This document shows positions 50,721-61,994 of a stretch of 64,000 nt of DNA, one piece after another. Each line of letters starts with the position of its first letter. Position 1 is the stretch's first letter. Source of the DNA: Nemophila menziesii (Eukaryota; Streptophyta; Magnoliopsida; Boraginales; Hydrophyllaceae). Location: the NCBI GenBank assembly GCA_029959085.1, contig JARWIR010000017.1, positions 20,635,507 through 20,699,506 of the forward strand, written 5' to 3'. A model generated the notes under the pieces. The model was not told the origin of the DNA and did not search any database. It was given only the letters and a program-made list of their open reading frames with translations. Both the position numbers and the translations under genes were made by a program.

Positions 50721-52318
50721 ATGGATTTCTTCTTCAAACCGAAACAATCATTACCACCCTCCAACCACCCTCAGCCACCACCACCACCGCCGCACATCCT
50801 TCTCCAACAAGCTTTTTCCTCCCTCCAAACCCACTTCTCAAATTTCATCCAACACCACAAAACCCCTTCCACTAGGGTCTCAAGCACCTTCGCCAATATT
50901 TCCACTTCTAACGCCACCACTTCAACTAGTACTAATAATTCAAGTAAAAGAAGTGTTTCTATGACCGTAGAAACCATAGAGGAGAGATTAACTGGTGTCC
51001 CCGTCTATGCACTGAGCAATTCTGCACAAGAATTCGTGCTCATTTCCGGTGTTGATACCCAAAAAAATCTCGGCTTATTTTGCTTTAGTGAAGCAGATGC
51101 TCAATCCCTTCTTAAACAAATGCAGTCTATGGACCCCTCTATGAAGAGTGGCTCTCAAGTTGTTCCTGTAGCTCTTAATAAGGTAAAATTTACCTTTTCG
51201 TTTTTTAATGTATTGCTTTCAGCTTCAATTATATGGAATTCGATTGTTTTATGGCATAATTATATGATTGTTATAGTGTTCGAAGCCTAAAGGGTGAGTG
51301 GTATTTCAGGTTTTCCAGTTGAAAGTGGATGGGGTTGCATTTCGATTAATACCCGAGGCTTCACAAGTGAAAAATGCAGTAAAAGTTAGTGATATTCTCT
51401 TATTTCCTTTGCTGTTTTGATTGTTTGTATTGTAGAGTAACAAATATTTAGGAGGTTATAAATAGAATATGTGAATTTCCATCTTGAGACCTTTTGAACT
51501 GGTGCATTTCTTGGTCAGATGTATGTGTATGAATTTGTTTATATAGTTTGAAGGTGCATGTGGGAATTTAAAAAAAAAATTATCTAGCACTATATATATA
51601 AGTTTAAATTATATGCTTGGTTAATATTTTATTAGGCAAGAAAGAAGATTGGAATTCCTGATGAGAGCTTTGGTGGTGTTCCAGTTTTCCAGGTACTTTT
51701 AATTAAATTTAAACGCAATTCCACCCCCTGAACTATCTCAAAAGACCTGAAACACCCCCTCAATTATTTTAACTATCTCAATTATATATGTTATTAAGCC
51801 AACACAAGGTTATCATATAATACATATTGCAGTCTAAAAGCTTAGTCCTTAGGAGCCAAAACAAAAGCTATCGACCTGTTTTCTTCAGAAAGGTTAGTTA
51901 AGAAGCTTTTCACTATCTATTTCTATTATTATTAAATTTAAACTCTTTGTGAATGTGAATTTGTAGGAAGATCTAGATAAGTCTTTAAGTAGAGCCTCTC
52001 ATGATCAAAAACGAATGAATCCTGCTTTAAGAGAAGGAGATATTCAAGTAAGCTTTTTATTCACCACTATTATTCGTGTTCTTTCTTTAGTATAACTAAT
52101 TTTATATTATTTAATTAGGTTGGTGTTTTGGAAGATATAATTCAAGGAATGAAGGTGAGATAGTAATGGTTATAGTTTCTCTCATATTTTATTAATTAAT
52201 TAAAATTTACATAAATTTGTAAATAATATTGTAGGACGGTTCAGTTTCGCAATGGGATGATGTGGTGTTCATTCCTCCTGGTTTTGATGTTTCAACTAAT
52301 CCATCTCAGTCTCAGTGA
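50721..52318 (+). CDS. TIC22: TIC22-type chloroplast protein import component
   Basis: TIC22 works in the intermembrane space of the chloroplast envelope, helping precursors pass from TOC to TIC. Seven exons: 50721-51182, 51310-51384, 51636-51692, 51833-51892, 51967-52047, 52119-52154 and 52235-52318. They join in frame to 284 residues. I chose the ATG at 50721 (MDFFFKPKQSLPPS); an upstream in-frame ATG at 50643 is possible but lies in leader-like sequence. A Pro-rich stretch (PQPPPPPP) and a Ser/Thr-rich region follow, consistent with a transit sequence. The TIC22 core starts at about residue 86 (ETIEERLTGVPVYALSNSAQ) and includes GLFCFSEADAQSLL, VVPVALNKVFQLKVDG and FFRKEDLDKSL. Introns are GT-AG, most of them short. 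Plants have more than one TIC22 type; I cannot say which this is. Confidence 0.92.
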
Positions 52319-52644
52319 TTTTTTCCATACCAAGTCATTAAATAGAGATTTTTGTAATAATTTGGATAAATTGTCTTAACACCCTGATTGGTATATTATT
52401 ACATGAACAGTCCTTTATGTTTCTGAGCATTTTATAAAAGGTACGAGATCCTGAAACCGAAGGAATGTTCAAAATGAGTCATTGGATCGAAACAAAAGCA
52501 AATCTATATTTATTGAACACTATTCAAACAAACTAAACAAACAAAATTAGGAAATTTTAGTAAACAATTTTACAAACTCACTCTCGATACCAGAAACTGG
52601 TATAAATAAAACCCAACGATTAAACCACCTTTTTAACACAACCT

Positions 52645-53638
52645 TCATTTTCTACATTCAACAGGAATACCTTGAGGGAAGCGTTTAAAATCAGTGCAAT
52701 AATCATATATCATGAAATTCTTTTGAACCCATCTTAGTCTTCTTCTACTATAAGCATCAAGTTGTTGTTGATTTTGCCATGCTTGATTTGAGAACTTGGT
52801 ATTATTAGTTTGAGCATTAAAGTTTCTATAGTATGCTGTAAAGGGTGCTTTTGACCAATCAGCTTTAACTAGTCCACCTCTTGTAGCCCAATCATCAGCA
52901 TTCCATAGACTAGAGTAAATTCTCATGGGTTGTTTTTTTGGAAATGGTACACCAATTGATTCACCATTTTTGAATACTCTTATGGGTGTGTTATCTACTA
53001 AGAACCTGAATCAAACCAAGTGAACATATAAGTATATATGTTTAATAAAAAAAACTTGAAATTTTTTAGAGATATATATGTTTACACTATCTGCTGAGAA
53101 TTCCAATGGACTGAGTAGGTGTGAAAATTCTTGGTAGGGTCGAACCAAAGGTAAAATTGTTGCTCCTTGTTACCTTTTCCTTGAGCAAAGATGTTTGTAT
53201 GCACAATGTAAGGCTCACCAGTTACATTTCCCAAGAACTCAAAGTCTATTTCATCATGTGTTGGTCCTTGAGAAGATAACTACAATACATACGCAAACAT
53301 GAAACTCCATTAACATATATATGTATATATTCTAGCTTAGTAAGTAAAAGAGGTTTAATGTATATACATACATAATAAGCTGTAACTGTGCCAGCAGAAT
53401 TTCCAGCTACAAGTTTAAGCTGCATATCAATTCTTCCGAACAAATATTCCTTCTTTGACTGAAAACCCGAACCAGAAACCTTGTCTAAAGATAAGGATAA
53501 AAGCTGACCTCCATTAAATATCTTAGCACGATTATCACCCCATGTTAGGTCAAAATCCTGATGAAAATTACCACCACTAACGACTGTGCAATAGACAGTA
53601 ACACTCAATGCTAATATTGCAAGACCTGAAAATGTCAT
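52645..53638 (-). CDS. XTH: Xyloglucan endotransglucosylase/hydrolase
   Basis: A secreted GH16 enzyme that cuts and rejoins xyloglucan in the cell wall. Three exons, 53638-53372, 53279-53086 and 53005-52645, join in frame to 273 residues, near the family's usual 280-290. An N-terminal signal peptide ([20 protein letters not shown]) precedes the mature protein. The catalytic motif [11 protein letters not shown] is complete at about residues 100-110, followed by the N-V-T glycosylation site typical of XTHs. [20 protein letters not shown] spans intron 2. The XTH C-terminal region, with its cysteine pair, ends [20 protein letters not shown]. No defect is seen. It converges on TIC22, with 326 bases between the stop codons. 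Confidence 0.95.
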
Positions 53639-53686
53639 ATTGAAGAAAGTGATTGTGTGTGAGTTGAAAGGTTTGAAAATGAGGAG

Positions 53687-53694
53687 TATATATA
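53687..53694 (-). promoter_or_regulatory. TATA box of the XTH gene
   Basis: TATATATA lies 49 bases before the XTH ATG on its strand, at a plausible spacing for a short 5' leader. Confidence 0.55.
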
Positions 53695-53804
53695 GGGTAG
53701 TAAGAGAGGTGTAAGGTATTAAGGTAAGGTGATAATGCTTGTGAAGAGGGAGATAGATAGAGAGATGGGATATGGATCAAGCTGTTGACAGCTTGGCATA
53801 CCAT

Positions 53805-55940
53805 GAAAGCTGGAAACTTTTGTTGGGATATTGGATATATAATTTAACATTTTATCTACAAAATAGGATCAATATGACTTATTCTAGGATGAAATTTTAA
53901 CTAGACACTAAGATTATAAGTTATTTCAAGTGAAGTTCAAACTTTTGATCTTTGTGATAAATCGTAACCATTCATTTAAAATAAAACCCGTAATAAGAAC
54001 CGGGCCATGCCACTACAACTTTTAGGTGAGGGTTTAAGGATTTTTGGTGTTTTGTTTAAGAATGGAAGTTTGGGACAATAATTCTGATTTGTAGGTATGG
54101 CCGCTAAAAGGACCACCTAGTGGATGCCAACCAAGAGTACTGACGACTATAATAAAACCAAGAGCTTCTTTGTTTATCTACTCACTGCTCTGCCATAATG
54201 AAAATCTAAAATCTAGCATCCAAGTTCTATGTACTTGTACTTGTACTTCTATTTTTTCTTTTTGTGAAATGAGATATATCATTTATTATTGGATACAAAA
54301 TAAAGGTTAGGCATGGTCGTATAATACTGTTTTTACTTTTTAGAGGATAAATCTAATGGCATTTGAGAAGGAAAGAAAAAGAAGTAAAGAAAGATCCCCC
54401 AGTTATCAATGGAAAATTCTCTCCACAGTGTTAAATTTTTGAATATTTTGTTTTTCACACAAATTTCTGAATATTAGATTATATCTTTTTCCGGTCGGGC
54501 TATTAATATTAAATTATATCTTTTTTTTTTTTAGATGTATGGGTGTCCGGGTCACCTTACGCGCACCACGACTATTCCCATAGAAAATATACACGCCTCC
54601 TCATGTATACTCCCATTTAATCAGAACAGGTTACCCATGCTCAGGGAGGAAGTATTAAATTATATCTTGTTTGTAGTTGTTGTTTCCTTTCCCATCATGT
54701 TTTATAAAGATAGCGGTCATCTACCTTTCTCTTTTCATTTTTGGTTTAATCTATTTTTGTTCTTCTATTCTAGTAATAATTTTCTCATTCTATTTCTATT
54801 ACAGTTGCCGTTATCTTCCGTTCACACGATAGGTGTACTATCATGACGTCCCTTCCTTTGGCTATGGTCGATACTTTGGTGGCTAAGGGAGAATATATGT
54901 GGATTTTTTATGGGTTTAATGTTCCCTCTTTTTGCTTAACTCTTAGCCGTTTGGTTTATGCAGGACAGTTGCATGACAAAATACTTCAACCAATCCACTA
55001 GTATTACGAGTTTGCAAAGGTAATTCTCATGCCAACATATGGTTTTACCTTGTGTGCAGATTGTTGTTTTGCTTTCCCTACCTTTCCCTTTTTTTTCATT
55101 TAGAATCTGCTCATACTTGGTGATGTTCTAGGAAATCAGAAAAAGATGAATGGGGGTGTTTATGGCTAATCTTATTTTCTTGCTTTTTGAGCTCGTTTAG
55201 GAGGGTGGTGAGGCATCAATCCTTGCATGTGATGTGGTCTTCGAGACTTGGTGGTGGACTGTTTCTTTTGTTACCTTGTCCATGCTATTTGGTCTTTGCT
55301 CAGGTAGGGAGAAAATATCAACTAGATCTCGGATCAATCAAAGTGGAAGCTCATGATAAATCAACCATGCAGAACCTTGAGAATCACGAAGTGCAGTCAG
55401 TAATGGGAAGCATAGACGCAATATATTTGTTCCAATCGAGGAATCAGCAAGACAGGCCATGATACCTATAAGATCAACCATCATGTGTCCCACAATTAAG
55501 GAACGTGATCATTATCCATAAGTGTAATCTGTAAGAATAGTGGGAGGAGTTATTGGAACGTGGCAATGAGGCGAGAGATCGTGGGAGTGAACCTGGTCTT
55601 AGTAGGGACTTATATATACAATTTTTGTCATCAAAGTATCATCTCAATCCAAAACTTCACTTAAACACAATAAATCATATTAGTTTGGAACCATCTATGG
55701 GAAGGAAGGGTTCTCCACCAATTGAGATACCACCATGGTGAAAGTAAACCAATAACCCGAGCTCTCTCTTGTAACCAACGACTCAAACAAGTTCTACCAA
55801 CCTTTAGATTCACCTGCATATCCATTAGTTGAAGTGCCATTGGATTCAGCAGACCACCAAGTGAAGCTATATGAGTCCCTCACAGAAGAACAAAGAGCCC
55901 AACTACGCAGATGCTAGAAGAAAACAAAGACTTGTTTCCT
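53805..55940. other. Intergenic, repeat-like fragments only
   Basis: The XTH upstream region, then AT-rich sequence. A GGTGTCCGGGTCACC...ACGCGCACCACGACT stretch at 54540-54575 looks like part of a dispersed plant repeat, but I cannot classify it. 55190-55740 holds short plus-strand ORFs (for example ENHEVQSVMGSIDAIYLFQS) that may be decayed upstream parts of the gypsy element to the right. No host gene can be supported. Confidence 0.35.
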
Positions 55941-57480
55941 TGGAAACAGAAGATATGGTGAGGTATACCCTCACGTTTAAATCCACTAGATGAACATCAA
56001 ACCAGATGCCAATCCAATCCATCAGAAGAAATGGATGTTTTCTCAAGAAAATAACACCACCATCGAGGAAGAAGTAGGGTGACTATTGTAGGAAAGACAC
56101 ATAAAGAGCCAATTATCCGAATTGGGTCGCGAACCCTGTGTTAGTATCAAAGCCCAATGATAGTTGGAGGATGTACGTATATTTTACCAACCTTAACAAA
56201 GCTTGCCCAAAGGATTTTTCCCCTTCCCAAGGTGGATAAGATGGTTGACGCAACAACGTGATATTCTTTCATTTATAGATGTGTTCAAGGGATACATCCA
56301 GATTAGGATGACCACTGAAGATGAGGAGAAAAGGTTTAATCACGGATCAGGGTTTTTATTATTATCGAGTAATGTCATTTGATCTAAAAAATATGGGGGA
56401 CACTTACCAAAAAATGGCAAATAAGGTGTTTGATAGTCAAGTCAGAATAAATATGGAAGTGTACGTCTATAACATGCTCGTCAAAATCCATAAGTTCGAG
56501 GAGCATACAAAAGACCTAACTGAGGTATTCAGAGTTACGTGAGGAGTTGGGATTAGATTAAACCCTAAATAATGTGCATTTGGAGTCTCCTTAGATAAAT
56601 TATTGGGATTCATGGTGATTCAACGAGATATCGATGCGAACCAAAATAAAGTTCAAGCCATCACGATCATGGTACCGCCTCGATCCATCAAGAAGGTGCA
56701 GTCGCTAATTGGGAAGGTCGTGACCTTGAGCCAATTTATGTACAAGTCAATAGAGAAGAGCATCCTTTCTTCAAGGCCTTACGCATGCCAAAAGACTTTG
56801 TGTGGACCAAAATGTGACAAAAAGCATTCAAGGGACTAAAAAAGTACCTAGCAATGTACCAACTAGACAAGCCCATTAAAGACGATCACCTAATCGTTTA
56901 CTCAGCTAGCCAGAAGCGGCGGTGGTGGTCGTAGTTCGTGAAAAAGAACGAAATCAATAGCCTATCTACTATGTCAATAACCATTTGCAAGGAAAGGAAG
57001 TTTCGATATTCGCCTGCTAAGAAGTTGAAGCCATATTTTGAGGATATGCATAAAAAGTGTTAACTGACATTTCGCTAAAACATGTCTTGACAAAGCTAGA
57101 GTTTTCGGAGAGGTTCCTCGAGTGGACCGTGGAGTTATCTCAATACGACATAACCTACGTGGGCCGAGCTTCATCAAATCAAAATATTGAGCCTATTTAC
57201 ATTGTCAAAATCACTATTAGTCTCGAGGAAAATCTTGAGGAGGCAGACAAATAAAAGAGTTGCGACTGGAAGTTGATGGAGCTACAACTGATTAAGGAAG
57301 TAAAGCCGGTTTGGTGATCTTAAGTCGCGGGGGATTAGAGTACAAGATGTCCATTTGCCTTAATTTACCATCCACTAATAATGCGTCTGAATACAAGGCA
57401 ATCATTGTAGGTTTAAAAATTATACTCAAGTTGGGAACTACTTAGGTCAAGGACATCACAGATTCCCAACTAGTAGAAAG
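55941..57480 (+). pseudogene. Ty3/gypsy (Tat-type) RT-RNase H remnant
   Basis: A decayed pol fragment on the plus strand. The RT starts ANPVLVSKPNDSWRMYVYFT (about 56125) with the NLNKACPKD and LPKVDKMVDATT motifs typical of Tat-lineage elements. It continues KRFNHGSGF and VMSFDLKNMGDTYQKMANKV. The catalytic YVDD is altered to YVYN (in MEVYVYNMLVKI, about 56455), and GFMVIQRDIDANQNKVQAI follows. RNase H-like sequence follows at 57050-57180 (FLEWTVELSQYDITYVGRAS) and a second RNase H-like segment at about 57340-57480 (NNASEYKAIIVGLKIILKLG). Several stops and frameshifts. It is interrupted downstream by the solo LTR. Confidence 0.82.
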
Positions 57481-57653
57481 TGATGTCTCTTATTCTGGAT
57501 ACATTGTGAGACCCACGAGACATTATTTAGGGGTTTTCTAAGATTAACAGTGGGATCTATTCCTTTATTTGACATTATATGAGTTTTAGCTAACATTGGA
57601 TATTTATGTGTTTTTTGAGAAATTTGAGATGATTTGTGTGTTAAGTGTGTAGC

Positions 57654-59190
57654 TGGTGTCGCCTAGGGTGTGATAAAAATATGATAAAATAAAGTCTATA
57701 AAACTACGCACTCTCACCCTAGACAGGCACAGTACTGCAAGTATTACAGGACGTATGCAAGTTTTAGTTGATAAGTTGAATTCGTTCTCAGGGACTTAAG
57801 TGTGTTATACGAGTAGGTAACAATAACGAGTAAGCCATAATTAATTAAAGACAGAAAATAAAAGAAATAGATTTTCGAAATTACTAATTAAAACTAGGAA
57901 AATAAAGACAATAAAATAAAATATGAAGAATATGAGATGAGAAGTATAGCTTAGGTTTTGTTAGTATGCACTAATCCTTCTAATTCTTTCTATTAGATCT
58001 AGTTAATAAGGGAGAATATTAGCTCTTGTATACTTAGTCAGGATTCTAAATTCCCATTCCTTAGACCTTGAGAGCGACTAAGGGGGCTACAGCACAACCA
58101 AGAAGCTGTTTCAAATAGGGTTATCAAACGCTACTAAGGCCCTAAGCAAACAATTCATTCAATTGGTGATATGGTGATTAAATCATACCCTAATGACTAT
58201 CTAGTTAGAATCAGTTTTGTCAGGACTAATATCGACACTAGACGTTATATGGTGTTTCAATAATTAAACACCCAGCTAAGGTGATCATCTAACTACTATT
58301 AAGGTAATCTTATACTCGTGCACTAGCAAGGAAAACAGTCATTAAATCAAAACACATAAACAAATATAAGAGTAAGCAGCTAATATCAATTTAAAACATA
58401 TAGTTCCCAAAGAAACTTAGATAGAAGAATTAGAATTCATAGTTTATACATGATGCAAAACCCAAGCTATGGGGAGTTTAGTTCATACCTGAAGGAAATA
58501 AACTAAAAGAAATTATAAAAGACATCATCTTGCTCTCTACAATAAACTGGAAGAATAAAACCTTAAGAACTAATTACTATGAGGCAAGAATGATTTTACA
58601 AGTGATATAAGGGTGTATTTATAGGTGTTTAGAAGACCTAATTCGTTTTCTTGAGGGAGAAGCAAAGTAATGGACTCCAAGCCCAACTTAAATTCGTATG
58701 GAAATAAAGATAAATTCTGCTGACTTGTCTTGAGCATATATTTTTCGTTATTGGTCGGTTTTTGCTCCACAATATACCAAAAGAATCCTCAGCGAATTAT
58801 CTACGTCCCTATGAAAGGAATTTACCAAAATCGGCTTGCTTTTGGAGTTATCACCACTTCTTTAGGTGTTTCTGCAGAAATTCAGATTTAGGCAGCTTTT
58901 CCTTTTCCATATTTTTAGCTTTTGTTTCCTTATCTTCAATTACCATGCTAATCTCTTTCCATATCTTGTAGTCTTTGACTTGGACTCTAATTAATCTCCA
59001 TAATTATCTTTAAAGCTTCACACTAAATAAACAATTAAATCCAATATGCTCTAAAAATAATAATTCACTAAATCAAGACTCAAAATAGGAAAGTGCACTA
59101 TTTCTCAAGAAAATCGACTATTATGACTTCTAAATCACTAAAAATGATGTCTCATCTTAACATAAATCTATCACAAATGAGGAGACATCA
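57654..59190 (-). repeat. Solo LTR (family G1) with 5-bp target duplication
   Basis: A 1537-bp copy of the LTR found at 8797 and 14886, from TGGTGTCGCC to GGAGACATCA. It is flanked on both sides by GTAGC (57649-57653 and 59191-59195). No internal sequence remains, so unequal recombination between two LTRs removed the body of the element. A short part near 58695-58870 differs more from the other two copies. Confidence 0.92.
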
Positions 59191-59195
59191 GTAGC

Positions 59196-59873
59196 TAATA
59201 GGAACACAGATGATACAAAAACCAAATGCGAATCTATAAAAAAACCCGAGTCAAGATGAAAAGACCCCTATGGAAGCAAATGAACTATAAGTTTCACTAG
59301 AAGTTCAAGCATAAGTATCAGCAAAAAACATTGTCAACTTTGGAAAAGCACGATAATTAATTGGTGAGGATTCTGAGCAAGCCCTTCTGACACAAGGTAG
59401 CCCTTTGAATCTAGACCACGTGAGAAGATATTATGTGCAAATATGAGATGATTTGACAAAGTTATGGGCGTTTTACTACAAAGACACAAGTTGTCCAATT
59501 TCAACAAAAGGATCACTGAGTCACTTTTAATCCACTTAAGTGGGCCTAACTTATGATTCTTTTTGTGATTTAATATATTAAAGTTTGAAGGAAAAAGGGA
59601 CTAAGCAGCTGGACATCAAGAGAAAATATTTTGGAGCAAAGAGATACTAAGAGAAGGAAGGAGATACTAAGAGAAGCAAGGAGATACCAAGAGAAACAAG
59701 GGTTCAACATAATTTCATCACTTTCCATCAATTCGTAACAATTCAGTTAGTGTAAACCCTGAATATTTTTCATATTTCTTTTAATTATGGATAACTTTTA
59801 TTTTGTATTTCATAATATTAATATGATATAAATTTATTTTAGGTTTATATTTCTTATGTATGATCCCTAGACA
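59196..59873. other. Repeat-derived sequence without a supported gene
   Basis: Continuation of the sequence into which the solo LTR inserted, then AT-rich sequence that is probably the left part of the LTR ending at 61172. Short repeats of GAAG(G/C)AAGGAGATAC occur at 59650-59700. No gene seen. Confidence 0.35.
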
Positions 59874-60424
59874 TAGGGATGTCAATGGTTACAGTTAAAA
59901 ACCAAAACCGATGATAACCGAACCGATAAAAAACAGAAGTATATAACTGTGGTTAAAGCCATTAGGTTATGGTTTTGAAAAGTGTAACCGATGGTTAAAA
60001 CCGTTAGGTTATGGTTTTAGATAAAAATAAAACCGAATAACTGAAAACCGATTACTATCATATATATTTCACATTTTATTATAATCTATTAAAATTTTAA
60101 AACCAAAATCCAAATACTAGATTTAACCAACTAAATAATAAAAATGTAATTTAATAATACACCAACACAATATTTTATATATCTCGGTGATTTTTCTTAT
60201 ATATGTGGTGTTATTTTATGAAAATTAATATATTTATTAAATTATCATTTGATTATGATAAAAACCGCAAGACCATTTAAAAAAACCGAAACCGAATAAT
60301 GCAGTTATGGTTTGAAATGTGTAACCGATGGTTAAAACAGTTAGGATATGGGTTTTAATAAAATAAACGGTTATGGTCATGGTTTTTGATATTTTTGTAA
60401 AAAACCGATCCGTTGCCATCCCTA
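59874..60424. mobile_element. hAT-type non-autonomous element with 8-bp target duplication
   Basis: The ends are inverted repeats TAGGGATG(T/G)CAA(T/C)GG. The flanking 8-mers CCTAGACA (59866-59873) and CATAGACA (60425-60432) differ at one base. An 8-bp duplication and TAGGGATG ends suit the hAT superfamily. The 551-base interior repeats AACCGATGGTTAAAAC and GTTAGGTTATGGTTTT and codes for nothing. Confidence 0.85.
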
Positions 60425-60432
60425 CATAGACA

Positions 60433-61172
60433 TGATTTGGGTTTTGGTTTAGTTTATTTTGGATTATCTTATGATTTGTTTGGATTGAGGAATCCTTGTT
60501 GTTTATAATTGTTATGATTATTGTTGAATTCTTATTTTGGCCAAGTATTGAATTGTATAAAGATTTAGCTACACCGAGGAGGGGGGGGGGGGTACCATTT
60601 TACGAAATTAGAATTATAAACGTGTGACTTAGTTTATAATTGGAAGATCAAAACTAGTCGGATAGTAAATATAGGTTCAGAGTTAAGGTGTTAAATAATT
60701 TGTTAAGATCACCCGGGAGAGGTTCCTAGGTTTAGATAGCAACACCTGTTTACTCGAGATAGACTTAGGGTGATCTTAGAATCCAGGGTAGTAGTGAATT
60801 CCACTTTTTTTCCTTACATCACGAACAATCTCATGCCATATTAGTGGCGAATACAACTATTCTTGAGATATAGTTCTCCATACTTTCTCTATATTTTATT
60901 CTTAGTCCCATATATTTCACTTTAGTTATAACTGAAAACCCTTTTTATTGCTTTATTTTATTTGGTAGTAATTTAATTAATGAAATTAAACAAAAAATTA
61001 TATATTCTAGTTCTAGTTTTCGCTCAATGAACATCCTAGGTATAGACTAAAAGTACGAAAACATTTTTATATGTGGAGAATGATAATCACTTTATTACTA
61101 GGGACGACTCGTACACTTGCGAGGAGTATAATCTGGAGTGTCGATTCTTACATCATGCTCTGGAGGACACCA
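60433..61172 (+). repeat. Right part of an LTR, third family (G3)
   Basis: The sequence ends GGACACCA six bases before a degenerate primer binding site, the same layout as the G1 and G2 elements, so an LTR in plus orientation ends at 61172. CGTACACTTGCGAGG near 61110 recurs at about 63222. The left end is not located; the hAT element at 59874 appears to be inserted in it. A run of 13 G residues lies at about 60580-60592. Confidence 0.6.
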
Positions 61173-61178
61173 ATCTTT

Positions 61179-61198
61179 TCGCGCCGTTGCCGAGGGAT
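61179..61198 (+). other. Degenerate primer binding site
   Basis: TCGCGCCGTTGCCGAGGGAT corresponds to TGGCGCCGTTGCCGGGGAT with a few changes. It keeps the GTTGCC of plant tRNA-Asp, which the sites at 14861 and 47371 have lost. Confidence 0.65.
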
Positions 61199-61315
61199 AT
61201 TTTGTTAATTGTCTTTTCAGTTTTACTTTGGATATCCATTTTTAGATTTTACACTATTTCTTGGCTTTGTTCTTCACATGTATTACACTAAGTTCACTCT
61301 CTCAGATCTAAGAGA

Positions 61316-61975
61316 TTGTTTAGACTCCAAAAGAAACAAGAGAGGGAGATAAGAGAGCAAGAAGAAACGAGTGAGATAGCTCAACAACAATTCTTGGATG
61401 TGAACGGTAATTTGGTTATTCCACCTGGGACTGAAATTTTGGAGAATCCTCTTGGTGGAGAAGGAGTGCTTAACCAAAACCTCGGGGGTAGAGATTAATT
61501 CAATCCGCTGATTGGACCATAAGAACCCCTGGGAGATCAACCACCACTCGGAGCTAACTTACAACAAGGGGTTGTAGGAGCTCATGGTAACAATGGCATG
61601 CTTCCTCATGATAATCAAGTTGGTGCTCAAGTCTAATAGGGTGAAGAGTAATGGTTCATGCAACCGCCAAGAAAAGAATTCCAGTTTCATTTGCAACCGA
61701 TTGCGATCTACCGCTGGCTATTTAGTCTGTAACGTTCAATCCTGATGTGAGTATGTTGAACCAGTTCACAAGCTAAGGAAACTACAATGAAGTTGCACAT
61801 GAAGATACAGTACATGCAATTCAGAAGTTTATGCAGATACGTGACACCTATGTCACTCAAGGCGTTATGAGGGAACATATGTACCTCCCGATGTTCCCTT
61901 TTTTCTTGATTGGAGGAGTGAGTGAATAACTAGACCTCCTACCATAAATGTTGATAACAACATGGGATCAACTTC
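61316..61975 (+). pseudogene. Athila-like gag, N-terminal half, degenerate
   Basis: Gag start MFRLQKKQEREIREQEETSE at 61316 with a Gly/Pro-rich linker (LVIPPGTEILENPLGGEG). After a stop, capsid motifs are readable: FHLQPIAI (about 61690), NPDVSMLNQF, HAIQKFMQIRDTYVTQGVMR (about 61815-61875) and ITTWDQLQTMF (about 61950). These align in order with the gag at 12690-14733. The rest is absent; LTR-like sequence follows. Confidence 0.75.
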
Positions 61976-61994
61976 AAACAATGTTCTAAACATG

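Noticed and set aside
54535..54846. A 103-codon membrane-like protein
   Set aside because: The hydrophobic part comes from T-rich sequence and the start overlaps a repeat-like stretch.
61316..61498. A small host gene with a charged N-terminus
   Set aside because: It follows a primer binding site and continues into gag capsid motifs.
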